Shown here: one piece after another, positions 49,522 to 57,325 of the stretch
How the letters are laid out: each line of letters begins with the position of its first letter
Position numbering within the stretch: the first letter of the stretch is position 1
Assembly (NCBI GenBank): GCA_963705525.1
Contig: CAVPJW010000007.1
Coordinates: 186,001-250,000 of the forward strand
Reading direction: 5' to 3'
From: CAVPJW01 sp963705525
Lineage (GTDB): Bacteria; Acidobacteriota; Vicinamibacteria; Vicinamibacterales; CAVPJW01
DNA: 64,000 nt
Translations under genes and position numbers: made by a program
Notes under the pieces: generated by a model
What the model saw: the letters and a program-made list of their open reading frames with translations, nothing else
What the model was told of the DNA's origin: nothing
The model's database searches: none

Positions 49522-50820
49522 ATGGCCAGAGGTCGCAACGATTCGCACGTGATGAGCCGACGAAACTTCGCGCGGCTGCTGGCCGTTGGAGGCTCGGCGG
49601 CGGTCATCCCCGCTCCTGCGCTGGCATGGCGCAACCGGGCGCCGCTTCCGCCGACTCCGGCGGAGATCGGCGAGGCGTTCTGGGACAGCGTGCGCGAACA
49701 GTTCGTGCTCTCGCCCGATCTCGCCATCATGAACGCAGCAAACCTCTGTCCATCGTCCGCACCGGTGCTCGATTCGCTGTATGCGAACACCAAGGACATG
49801 GATCACGATCCATCCTTCAACAATCGCGAGAAGATGAGCGAAGGGAAGGAAACGACGAGGAAGATCCTCGCCGACTTCCTGCGCGTCACGCCGGACGAGA
49901 TCGTCATCACGCGAAACACGAGCGAAGGCAGCAATATCGTCTCGAGCGGTCTTGAGCTCAAGGCCGGCGACGAGGTCGTAATCTTCGAGGACAACCACCC
50001 GAGCAACAACGAGGCCTGGCAGGAAAAATCGAAGCGGTTCGGCTTCACCGTCACCGTGATTCCGCAAGTCAATCCGTATCCAGGGCCGGAACACTACATC
50101 GACGCCTTCACGAAGGCGATCGGCTCGCGAACCAGAGTCATCGCGTTCACACACCTGACGAGCACCGTCGGCGATCCGTTTCCCGCGAAGGAGCTGTGCC
50201 GGCTCGCCAGGGAACGCGGGGTTCTTTCGCACCTGGACGGCGCCCAGACGTTTGGCCTGCTCGACGTTGACCTGAGCGACATTCGGCCGGACTTCTACTC
50301 GGGAAGCGCGCACAAGTGGCCGTGCGGACCCAAGGAGACCGGCGTCCTCTTCGTCAACAAGGACGTTCAATCGAAGCTGTCGGCCAGCGTGATCAGCGCG
50401 TATAAGGGCCACAGCGGCATCGCCAAGACCGTCGAGGGGCTCGGACAGCGCGACGAACCCGCGATTATCGCGTTCGGCGAGTCCCTGAACTTCCAGACAA
50501 AGATCGGCCGGAAGGTCATCGAGAATCGCTCGCGCGAGCTCACGCAGGCGCTGATCCAGGGGTTGCAGAAGATCGACGGCATCAAGCTCTGGACGAATCC
50601 CGCGCTCGATCGCTCCGTGGCCATCGTCTCGTTCCAGCCGGGGAACCTGGATGTTCCCAAGCTGTCGAAGGCGCTCTATTCGAACGACCGCATTGCGTGC
50701 GCGCCGCGGGGCGGCGCGGACCGAGGCGGGCTGCGATTCTCGCCGCATTTCTACAACTCGCATCGCGAGGTCGAGCGAGTCCTGGCGGCGATGAAGAAGT
50801 ACATGGCATCGGGAGTGTAG
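49522..50820 (+). CDS. Tat-exported class V aminotransferase-like PLP enzyme
   Basis: 432 aa from ATG 49522, with GGAG well spaced before it. The N-terminus has a twin-arginine motif (MSRRNFARLLAVGG) and ends PAPALAW, so a folded, PLP-loaded enzyme would be exported. The class V fold shows ITRNTSEGSNIVSSG, EVVIFEDNHPSNNEAW, THLTSTVGDPFPAKEL, LDGAQTFGLLDVDL and the PLP lysine in GSAHKWPCGPKETGVLF. Closest types are isopenicillin-N epimerase-like or cysteine-desulfurase-like proteins; the substrate is unknown. Downstream is a DUF5916 gene on the same strand. Confidence 0.88.
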   Translation: MARGRNDSHVMSRRNFARLLAVGGSAAVIPAPALAWRNRAPLPPTPAEIGEAFWDSVREQFVLSPDLAIMNAANLCPSSAPVLDSLYANTKDMDHDPSFNNREKMSEGKETTRKILADFLRVTPDEIVITRNTSEGSNIVSSGLELKAGDEVVIFEDNHPSNNEAWQEKSKRFGFTVTVIPQVNPYPGPEHYIDAFTKAIGSRTRVIAFTHLTSTVGDPFPAKELCRLARERGVLSHLDGAQTFGLLDVDLSDIRPDFYSGSAHKWPCGPKETGVLFVNKDVQSKLSASVISAYKGHSGIAKTVEGLGQRDEPAIIAFGESLNFQTKIGRKVIENRSRELTQALIQGLQKIDGIKLWTNPALDRSVAIVSFQPGNLDVPKLSKALYSNDRIACAPRGGADRGGLRFSPHFYNSHREVERVLAAMKKYMASGV

Positions 50821-50933
50821 TCGCCGGGCCATCGTGGCTTTTTGCAAGACAATCGGTTACAACACCGCCAGACTCGATCACCTAAGGTAGGGAGTTCGGA
50901 AGGCGGCCTAGAAGCAAGCCTTCCGTTCTCCCG

Positions 50934-53186
50934 ATGATCTATTCGACCCTCCTTCGGCGCGCCTGCCTGGTCTGTGCCGGCGTGTCCTTCTGTCCCGTCG
51001 TCGCCGCCGCCCAGGGAGTCAACTTCGATACGGCAAAGCTCGAGCGGCGCCTGATCGCTGTGCGCGCCACAGGGCCCATCGTCCTGGATGGTGTGCTCGA
51101 TGAGCCGGCATGGACGGCCGCGCCGGTCGCGACGCGCTTCATTCAAAGCGAGCCCCGCGAGGGCGAGCCGGCCACCGAAGAATCCGAGGTGCGCGTCGTC
51201 TATGACGACGAGGCGATCTACTTTGGCGCGTTCATGCACTCGCCTGATCCCCATCGCATCATCATCAACGATCTGAAAAAAGACTTCGAGACACGGTCGG
51301 AAGAGATCTTCGGCGTCGTGCTGGACACGTTTCACGACGAGCGGAACGGCTATCAGTTCGCCACCAACGCGATGGGTGCGAAGTGGGACGCGCAGATGGT
51401 CGGCGAGGGCCGCGAAGTCAATACCGACTGGGACGGCATCTGGTTCGTGAAGACGAAGATCATGGAGAACGGCTGGTACGCGGAGATTCAGGTTCCCTTC
51501 CGGACGCTCCGGTTCTCGAACGCCGATCCGCAGACATGGGGCATCAATTTCCTCCGGCGCATCCGCCACAACAACGAGGACACGTATTGGTCGCCGCTTC
51601 CGCGAATCGATCGGATCTACCGCGTGTCAATGGCCGGGACGCTCGAGGATCTGGAAGGCGTCAAGCCAGGCCACGACCTGCGGATCAAGCCGTATGTGCT
51701 CGGCAGCGCCAACCGGCTGATCACCGGAGACAGTCGTGGTGACTTCGACGCGGGCGTCGACGCGAAGTACGGCGTCACGAGCGGATTGACGTGGGACTTC
51801 ACGGTCAACACGGACTTCTCACAGGTCGAGGCCGACGAACAGCAGGTCAATTTGACGCGCTTCACCCTCTTTTTTCCCGAGAAGCGCGATTTCTTCCTCG
51901 AGAATTCCGGCGTCTTTCAATTCGGTCCGGGCGATTTCCGCCAGCTCGGCGGAGGCGGCGGCGGTGGCGGGCTCGGCGGTCGGCAGAACAGCCAGCAGGA
52001 TCTCATCCTCTTCTTCAGCCGGCGCATCGGCCTGGTGGGCGACGATGACAATCCGATCCCGATTCCCATCATCGCGGGAACGAGACTGACCGGGCATGCG
52101 GGGCCGTACAGCATCGGCGCGTTGAACATTCAGCAGAGCGACAAGTTCGGCAATCCGTCCACGAACTTCACGGCGCTACGGTTCCGACGGAACATCTTCG
52201 GCAATTCAGAAGTCGGCGTGATGTTCCTGAACAAAGACGAGCACGGCTCGCACTACAACCGAGCGATCGGAGCCGACGCCAACTTCAATTTCTACCGGAG
52301 CCTCTACCTGAACGCGTTCGCCGCGAAAACGTTCTCACCGGAAGCCGTCGTGGGCGGGACCACCGACGATGCCGCGGCCCGTGGCGGGATCGCGTGGCGT
52401 GACAACACCTGGGAGTTGAGGGCCGCGTATACGACCATCGGCTCGCGTTTCAACGACGAGCTGGGGTTCGTGCCGCGCGTCGGCATCGATCGCACCGAGG
52501 TGTTCGCGGGCATCCACATCCGGCCAAAGGCAACCGAAAGCTGGCTGCGTGACATCTATCCGCACTATCAGTTCATCAACGTGGACCGCTCAGGCGGCGA
52601 GCTCGATTCGCGGTACGTCGACTACCACCTGCCATTCAACTTCCAGAACGGCGCGTTTCTCGAGCTCGGACTGAACCCCAACACAGAGGATCTCGTCGAT
52701 CCGTTCGAGATCAGCACGAACCCGAAAGTCAGCATCCTGCCGGGCCGCTACGATTTCAACGAGAAATTCGTGCTCTTCGACACGAATCCAGCCGCACCCT
52801 TTTCCCTGCTGGGACGGTACGGCTTCGGAGATTTCTACGACGGCTACAAGCGCGGATATCAGATCGGCGGGACGGTTCGTCCGAACGCGCATTTCAACGT
52901 TTCGCTCACCGTCTCCATCAACGACGTCGATCTTCCCGAGGGGCCGTTCACGACGAAGCTCGTGGCCGGACGCGTCAACTACAACTTCTCCACCCGCATG
53001 TTCCTCAACGGGCTGTTTCAGTACAACACCGATTCCAGGGAGTGGAACTCGAACGTCCGCTTCAACCTCATCCATCGGCCGCTCAGCGACTTCTTCCTCG
53101 TCTACAACGAGCGGCGCAACTCACTGACGTACGACCTGATGGATCGCGCCTTGATCGCGAAGATCACCTACATGGTGGCGTTCTAA
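50934..53186 (+). CDS. DUF5916 outer-membrane protein with N-terminal CBM9-like domain
   Basis: 750 aa. The signal peptide ACLVCAGVSFCPVVAAAQ is followed by a CBM9-like sandwich (IVLDGVLDEPAWTAAPVATRF, VRVVYDDEAIYFGAFM, GYQFATNAMGAKWDAQ, WYAEIQVPFRTLRF), then a long beta-barrel (WDFTVNTDFSQVEADEQQVNLTR, FPEKRDFFLENSGVFQF, a Gly-rich loop near 340, FNVSLTVSINDVDLP) ending KITYMVAF with a C-terminal Phe. Family members are common in Bacteroidota and Acidobacteriota; carbohydrate or peptide handling at the outer membrane is suspected but unproven. Confidence 0.85.
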   Translation: MIYSTLLRRACLVCAGVSFCPVVAAAQGVNFDTAKLERRLIAVRATGPIVLDGVLDEPAWTAAPVATRFIQSEPREGEPATEESEVRVVYDDEAIYFGAFMHSPDPHRIIINDLKKDFETRSEEIFGVVLDTFHDERNGYQFATNAMGAKWDAQMVGEGREVNTDWDGIWFVKTKIMENGWYAEIQVPFRTLRFSNADPQTWGINFLRRIRHNNEDTYWSPLPRIDRIYRVSMAGTLEDLEGVKPGHDLRIKPYVLGSANRLITGDSRGDFDAGVDAKYGVTSGLTWDFTVNTDFSQVEADEQQVNLTRFTLFFPEKRDFFLENSGVFQFGPGDFRQLGGGGGGGGLGGRQNSQQDLILFFSRRIGLVGDDDNPIPIPIIAGTRLTGHAGPYSIGALNIQQSDKFGNPSTNFTALRFRRNIFGNSEVGVMFLNKDEHGSHYNRAIGADANFNFYRSLYLNAFAAKTFSPEAVVGGTTDDAAARGGIAWRDNTWELRAAYTTIGSRFNDELGFVPRVGIDRTEVFAGIHIRPKATESWLRDIYPHYQFINVDRSGGELDSRYVDYHLPFNFQNGAFLELGLNPNTEDLVDPFEISTNPKVSILPGRYDFNEKFVLFDTNPAAPFSLLGRYGFGDFYDGYKRGYQIGGTVRPNAHFNVSLTVSINDVDLPEGPFTTKLVAGRVNYNFSTRMFLNGLFQYNTDSREWNSNVRFNLIHRPLSDFFLVYNERRNSLTYDLMDRALIAKITYMVAF

Positions 53187-53214
53187 GCGCACCGCAGCCC
53201 TGTCACCTCGGCGG

Positions 53215-54270
53215 TCAGACTGCCGGCCGGACCGACCGCCATTTTCGCGCGACCCAATCCTTCAGGAGCACGAGGAGGTACATGAGCGCCGCGAAGGCAA
53301 AGAATGCGGCCACCGCTCGCGTGAACTCGAGCTTGTGGTGGAGGCTGCGCGTCAGGTATCCGTAGACCATTTCCACGTGAATCCAGTACACGAAGAGTGA
53401 CGACATCCCGAGCGTGACCAGCGGCTGCCAGGACGTCAGACGAAATGGCCGGGACTCCCACAGGTATCCAAGGACGATCGCCAGCGCGAGGATGCCGCAC
53501 CGGAGAAAGAAGAAGGTCGGCGAGCTCGTCCAGAAACTGGTGACCCGATAGATCGGTGGAAGAAACGACGCGCCATAGCCGAGCGCGGCCACCAGCGCGC
53601 CAATCACCACCAGCAGGGTCATGACGCGACGCTCGGACCCATCGTCGCGGCTTCGATCGATGAAGAGGCCAACGAGAGCGCCCGCGAACACAAAGCCGGC
53701 CCAGGGGAACAGCGTGAAGTTCGTGCGCCCGGCCACGGGCCGGATGTACCACTCCACTGGATCCGGGACCCAATTGAGCAGCGGCGTCGACCGAATGAGC
53801 GGCGTCACCATCGCGAGCCCGATCGTCACAATGACGAACCCGGCCACCCGGGATCTGAAACGCTCGAACCATCCCCAGAAATCTGCGGCCGCGATGATCG
53901 ACGGACCCATCACGTTCAGGATGTCGACCTTGAGGAGCCCGATCCAGGCGGCACCGGGATTGAGCACGTACGACTGGAGTCGGAAGAGAAACGCCAGGCC
54001 AAAGATCTGCCAGCCGCGGCGCTTCACCGTCCTCACCGCCAGTTCCATGTCGGCCCACTGCCGATACTTCGAACCCGCCGACATGCTGACGGCGACACCA
54101 GCCAGGAACAGGAAGAGCGGCGCCCCGAAGCCGCCGAGAACCATCGCATAACCGAAGGCCGGCGTTCCGCGCCCGGACGGAGATGTCCATGAGTCGAGCG
54201 TGTGCGCCTCGATCATGATGAGAACCGCGACCCCGCGCAGCCAGTCGAGATAGGTTTTGCGCCGGGTCAC
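53215..54270 (-). CDS. DUF1624 / heparan-alpha-glucosaminide acetyltransferase-like membrane protein
   Basis: 351 aa with about ten hydrophobic helices. The start YLDWLRGVAVLIMIEAHTLDSW and LFLFLAGVAVSMSAG match the HGSNAT/DUF1624 and acyltransferase-3 group, with a conserved Arg and His in the first helices (LRG, EAH). FPWAGFVFAGALVG and LGMSSLFVYWIHVEMVYGYL are also typical. These enzymes pass acetyl groups across a membrane to sugars. The acceptor is unknown. It is convergent with the DUF5916 gene, with 28 bp between the stops. Confidence 0.78.
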   Translation of the reverse strand: MTRRKTYLDWLRGVAVLIMIEAHTLDSWTSPSGRGTPAFGYAMVLGGFGAPLFLFLAGVAVSMSAGSKYRQWADMELAVRTVKRRGWQIFGLAFLFRLQSYVLNPGAAWIGLLKVDILNVMGPSIIAAADFWGWFERFRSRVAGFVIVTIGLAMVTPLIRSTPLLNWVPDPVEWYIRPVAGRTNFTLFPWAGFVFAGALVGLFIDRSRDDGSERRVMTLLVVIGALVAALGYGASFLPPIYRVTSFWTSSPTFFFLRCGILALAIVLGYLWESRPFRLTSWQPLVTLGMSSLFVYWIHVEMVYGYLTRSLHHKLEFTRAVAAFFAFAALMYLLVLLKDWVARKWRSVRPAV

Positions 54271-54359
54271 GATCGAAGCGGTGCGCGCATACCGTGGAGG
54301 AAAAATGATCGAGGGTGCTCGCGCGGGTGCGAGCCGTGCACGCGGTCAGTATACGCGCG

Positions 54360-55130
54360 TCAGGAGACCGGCTGCGGCGCCGGCTTGCGCATGCCGAGGA
54401 ACGTCGCGACCGTGAGCCAACCGAGCGGAAGGAGCACGAGAAGATACGTCAGGTACTGGCCGTAGCGACCGTCGGGGCCATATGGCTCGGTCGCCCAGTG
54501 CAACGGCTCGCTGTACGGAAAGATGTTGGCTTCAGTCAGCTCGTGGAAACCGTAGATGAGGAGCTGCACGACGAAGACGAGAAGGAAGACGGCCGTGACC
54601 TGAAAGAAGAGCGCGAGATTGACGCGATGGCCATAGCGGGACCACAGCCACGACACACCCGCCGCCGATGCAAGGCCAATGACGGCGCCGCTCAGCACCT
54701 GCGCGGACTTGATTTGGAAGAGGAGCGTCCCGAGGAGGAGCGCCGTCTCCATGCCCTCGCGCGAGATCATGAGAAGTGTGAACAGGAACACGCCAAGGAA
54801 AGCCGCCGATCCGGTCTTGAGCGTTGACGACTGAAGACGCCCCTCGATGTCGCGTCGCATGCGTCGCGCCGCCCGCCACATGTGCACCGTCAGTGTCGTC
54901 ACGGACAAGGCGGCCACGAGCGCGAGAATGCCCTCCCAGAGAGACTGATTCGAGGCCTTTTGAAAGAGGAACGCTGCCGCCACGCTCAGCAGGATGGAAA
55001 CGCCGATGCCCCAGCGGACGGCCGGCACGAGTTCGCCGCGTCCGGCCTTCCGAAGATAGGCCAGACTGATGGCCACGATGAGAAAGGCCTCCAACCCCTC
55101 ACGAAGGGTAATCACGAACGCCTGCAGCAT
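54360..55130 (-). CDS. efeU: FTR1-family iron permease
   Basis: 256 aa with seven hydrophobic helices. Both iron-binding REGxE motifs are present: REGLE at about residues 10-14 and REGME near 124. The rest fits EfeU/FTR1 (LVPAVRWGIGVSILLSVAAAFLF; GVFLFTLLMISREGMETALLLG). It imports ferric or ferrous iron. No efeO or efeB gene follows, so it may work alone or with outside partners. A predicted promoter (TTGACC at 55218-55223, 18-base spacer, TAGACT at 55194-55199, minus strand) overlaps the IscR-like inverted repeat, which suggests iron or Fe-S control. Confidence 0.9.
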   Translation of the reverse strand: MLQAFVITLREGLEAFLIVAISLAYLRKAGRGELVPAVRWGIGVSILLSVAAAFLFQKASNQSLWEGILALVAALSVTTLTVHMWRAARRMRRDIEGRLQSSTLKTGSAAFLGVFLFTLLMISREGMETALLLGTLLFQIKSAQVLSGAVIGLASAAGVSWLWSRYGHRVNLALFFQVTAVFLLVFVVQLLIYGFHELTEANIFPYSEPLHWATEPYGPDGRYGQYLTYLLVLLPLGWLTVATFLGMRKPAPQPVS

Positions 55131-55206
55131 GATGTCCGTCCCGGTCCAGTATACGCGTCGAAGATGAGATCGAGTCTCGTTTTGCTGAGCCCCAGTCTAG
55201 CCTCTT

Positions 55207-55233
55207 CATATCCGACCGGTCAAGTCGGATATG
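55207..55233 (-). promoter_or_regulatory. Perfect inverted repeat, putative IscR/Rrf2 operator over the FTR1 promoter
   Basis: Arms CATATCCGAC (55207-55216) and GTCGGATATG (55224-55233) are exact inverse complements around a seven-base centre. The 25 bp at 55208-55232 match the IscR type 1 consensus (recalled from the literature) at 19 positions, and the core GACCGGTCAAGTC shares 10 of 13 bases with the site in the cysteine promoter. It covers the predicted -35 of FTR1 and lies about 70 bp before the divergent VWFA gene, so it could control both. Confidence 0.6.
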
Positions 55234-55300
55234 CGCGCGCGTCCACTCGACTGGACCGTTCGCGTTTGCCCCCCGGAACCGACGTTGTTAAGCTCAGTTC

Positions 55301-56215
55301 ATGGGACGCTTCACCTTCGTTCGGACAGCCCTTCTCGCGGCTCTCGCATGCCCCACCGCGCTTCTCGCGCAGGAGCCGACGTTCAAGGCCGGCACCCGTC
55401 TGGTCCCGGTCTACACCACCGTCGTCGACGCGCAGAAACGGCTCGTGCCCGACCTGCTCCAGGACGACTTCGAAATTCTCGACAACGACAAGCCGCAGCA
55501 AATCTCCATCTTCGACAATCAGGTGCAACCGATCACCGTGGTCGTGATGCTCGACACGAGCGCCAGCATGACGGGCAGCCTGAAACTCCTGAACGAGGCG
55601 GCCGAGCAATTCATCTTGCGCCTGCTGCCGGCCGACAAGGCCCGCATCGGTGCGTTCAACGACAAGATCCAGTTCGCGTCGGACTTCTCATCGGATCGCG
55701 ACGAGCTCGTCGCCTCGCTGAAGCATCTCGACTTCGGCAACCCGACACGCCTCTACGACGCCATCGATGCGAGCCTCGAAGAGCTGAAGGGAGTCGAAGG
55801 CCGGCGCGTGGTGCTCGTCTTTACCGATGGCGACGACACGGGGAGTCGATTGAACCAGGGCGACGTGCTCGACCGGGCCCGTGTCGACGAAGTGATGATC
55901 TACGCCATCGGCCTGCAGAGCGAGTTCTTCAACGGCGTGCGCCAGGTGCGATCGCGACCGGATCGCGGGCTCAGGAAGCTGGCGGATGAAACCGGCGGCG
56001 GATATTTCGAGCTGGACGCGACGGCGGACCTCGCGCCAACGTTCACGCGAGTCGCGCAGGAACTACACAGCCAGTATGTGCTCGGGTTCGCGCCGACGAC
56101 CCTGGACGGGAAGGTTCACAAGCTGATGGTCCGCCTCAAGCGGCCAGGATTGAACGCGCGCGCGCGAAAGAGTTATCTGGCGGCAGCGGAAGGCAATACC
56201 ACGGCGAGCCAATGA
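55301..56215 (+). CDS. VWFA-related Acidobacterial-type protein, secreted
   Basis: 304 aa with signal peptide (TALLAALACPTALLAQ). A short N-terminal beta domain (RLVPVYTTVVDAQKRLVPDLLQDDFEILDN) precedes a VWA domain with the metal site DTSASMTGS, then VVLVFTDGDDTGSRL and ELHSQYVLGFAPT. This matches the 'VWFA-related Acidobacterial domain' family (TIGR03436 as I recall it), which is expanded in Acidobacteriota and supports the lineage call. Ligand unknown. It is divergent from the FTR1 gene and shares the operator region. Confidence 0.9.
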   Translation: MGRFTFVRTALLAALACPTALLAQEPTFKAGTRLVPVYTTVVDAQKRLVPDLLQDDFEILDNDKPQQISIFDNQVQPITVVVMLDTSASMTGSLKLLNEAAEQFILRLLPADKARIGAFNDKIQFASDFSSDRDELVASLKHLDFGNPTRLYDAIDASLEELKGVEGRRVVLVFTDGDDTGSRLNQGDVLDRARVDEVMIYAIGLQSEFFNGVRQVRSRPDRGLRKLADETGGGYFELDATADLAPTFTRVAQELHSQYVLGFAPTTLDGKVHKLMVRLKRPGLNARARKSYLAAAEGNTTASQ

Positions 56216-56226
56216 AGTTGAAGCGC

Positions 56227-56275
56227 CAGGCTTCGGCAGGGACTGGGTACTAACCACCAACAACTAAGAACCAGA
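56227..56275 (+). repeat. Degenerate copy of the AAGAACY repeat region
   Basis: Contains CAGGCTTCGG, GGGACTGGGTACTAA and CAACTAAGAACCAG in the same order as the 2625-2699 spacer (AGGCTTCG, GGACTAAG, TAAGAACC), but with only one clear heptamer. It follows the VWFA gene stop by 11 bp, and the following stretch up to 56349 shows nothing I can support. Confidence 0.55.
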
Positions 56276-56349
56276 GAGATCCCCATCGGTTGAGGGATCG
56301 GAGTCGATTCGACTCCCGACCCTCAACGGTGCGGAGCTCGACGCTCCGG

Positions 56350-56433
56350 TCAGATAAACGCAATGACCATCGCAAGCACGAGCAGGATGCCAACGGCGTA
56401 TTCAGCAGTGCTAGAGAAGTTCGCTTCGATCAT
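56350..56433 (-). CDS. Candidate 27-residue single-helix membrane peptide
   Basis: ATG 56433 to stop TGA 56350: MIEANFSSTAEYAVGILLVLAMVIAFI in two parts, a polar N-terminus (MIEANFSSTAEY) and one hydrophobic helix (AVGILLVLAMVIAFI). Such 25-30 aa proteins often act as small subunits of membrane enzymes. It overlaps the upstream small frame by 23 bp on the same strand, which suggests coupling. No homologue is recalled, and chance cannot be excluded at this length. Confidence 0.35.
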   Translation of the reverse strand: MIEANFSSTAEYAVGILLVLAMVIAFI

Positions 56434-56500
56434 GGGAATCACCCGCCTTTCGCGACCACGCCTGCAGGAACGACTCGTCTTCCTCAGTTATGGTGCTCAT
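56411..56500 (-). CDS. Candidate 29-residue peptide upstream of and overlapping the membrane peptide
   Basis: ATG 56500 to stop TAG 56411: MSTITEEDESFLQAW followed by SRKAGDSHDRSELL. It is acidic then basic. The segment ESFLQAWSRK resembles the FL-x-x-WSRRK motif at the N-terminus of DUF3306 proteins, but the rest is missing. GGAGG lies about a dozen bases upstream. The two overlapping frames on one strand make a coding origin more likely than either alone. Confidence 0.33.
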   Translation of the reverse strand: MSTITEEDESFLQAWSRKAGDSHDRSELL

Positions 56501-56640
56501 TTGGTTAGACGGCCTCCATCGCCATAAAGTTGCAACCTATATCTGACTATTTATCAACAGGTTAGATGGCGCCAGCCGGTCGGCAATCCCGGATGCTACA
56601 ATGCGCCACCCGAGCGTCGATTTGCGATCGAGGAGGTTGG

Positions 56641-57297
56641 ATGGGTGATCACAAGGCACTGTTCGTGATGGCGGTACTCGCCGTCGTGGCGAACGCGGCG
56701 TGCGGCAGCAAACAGGAAAACGCCGCCGAGTCGAATGGCACGGCTCAAGTGCAAAAAGGCGCAGAGACGATGGCGGGAGGCGCCAAGGAGATGGCGAAGG
56801 GATTCGAAGCGCTCGGCAAGGGCCTCGCCGAGATGGCCACCGACTCCAATCTGACTCCGGTAGAACCCGTCAGCTTCCACGAGCTGCAAACTGTATTTCC
56901 GGATCTTCCAGGTTGGACAAAGGGCAAACCCACGGGCGAAAAAATGTCCACGCCGGTGTCGTTCTCCCAGGCTGAAGTGAAATACCGAAAAGATTCGTCG
57001 ACGATCAGCGCGAAGTTGGTGGACTCAGGTTTCAACAAGCTGCTGATGGCGCCGTTCGCGATGTTTCTGACGACGGGATATGAGAAAGAGACCGAGCATG
57101 GATACGAGAAGTCGGTCAAGATCGGCGAATATCCCGGCTGGGAAAAATGGAACAGCGAGAGCAAGGACGGAGAGTTGAATGCGGTCATCAACAAACGATT
57201 CCTCCTCACGCTCGAGGGTGACGGCCTCGCCGACACCTCCGTGCTCCACGAGCTGGCTCGCAAAGCGGACCTGGCCAGACTCGCGGCCGTCAAGTAA
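56641..57297 (+). CDS. Lipoprotein of unknown function
   Basis: 218 aa from ATG 56641, with GAGGAGG just upstream. The signal peptide ends VVANAAC, a lipobox with the Cys at 21. Next comes a Gly/Ala/Lys helix (MAGGAKEMAKGFEALGKGLAEMA), then a beta-rich domain with FPDLPGWTKGKPTGEKM and EYPGWEKWNSESKDGELNAVIN, reminiscent of periplasmic 'transposase-like' DUFs seen in soil bacteria but not named here. A -10-like TACAAT lies near 56597. GGT follows after 28 bp. Confidence 0.7.
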   Translation: MGDHKALFVMAVLAVVANAACGSKQENAAESNGTAQVQKGAETMAGGAKEMAKGFEALGKGLAEMATDSNLTPVEPVSFHELQTVFPDLPGWTKGKPTGEKMSTPVSFSQAEVKYRKDSSTISAKLVDSGFNKLLMAPFAMFLTTGYEKETEHGYEKSVKIGEYPGWEKWNSESKDGELNAVINKRFLLTLEGDGLADTSVLHELARKADLARLAAVK

Positions 57298-57325
57298 CAG
57301 AGAACATGGCGCCGCTATACGGATC

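Noticed and set aside
49354..50847. 497-codon minus-strand frame opposite the class V aminotransferase gene
   Set aside because: No recognisable domain, shadow of the coding strand.
56290..56508. 72-codon plus-strand frame in the gap after the VWFA gene
   Set aside because: Arg/Ser-rich translation without features; the opposite strand holds the better small-gene candidates.
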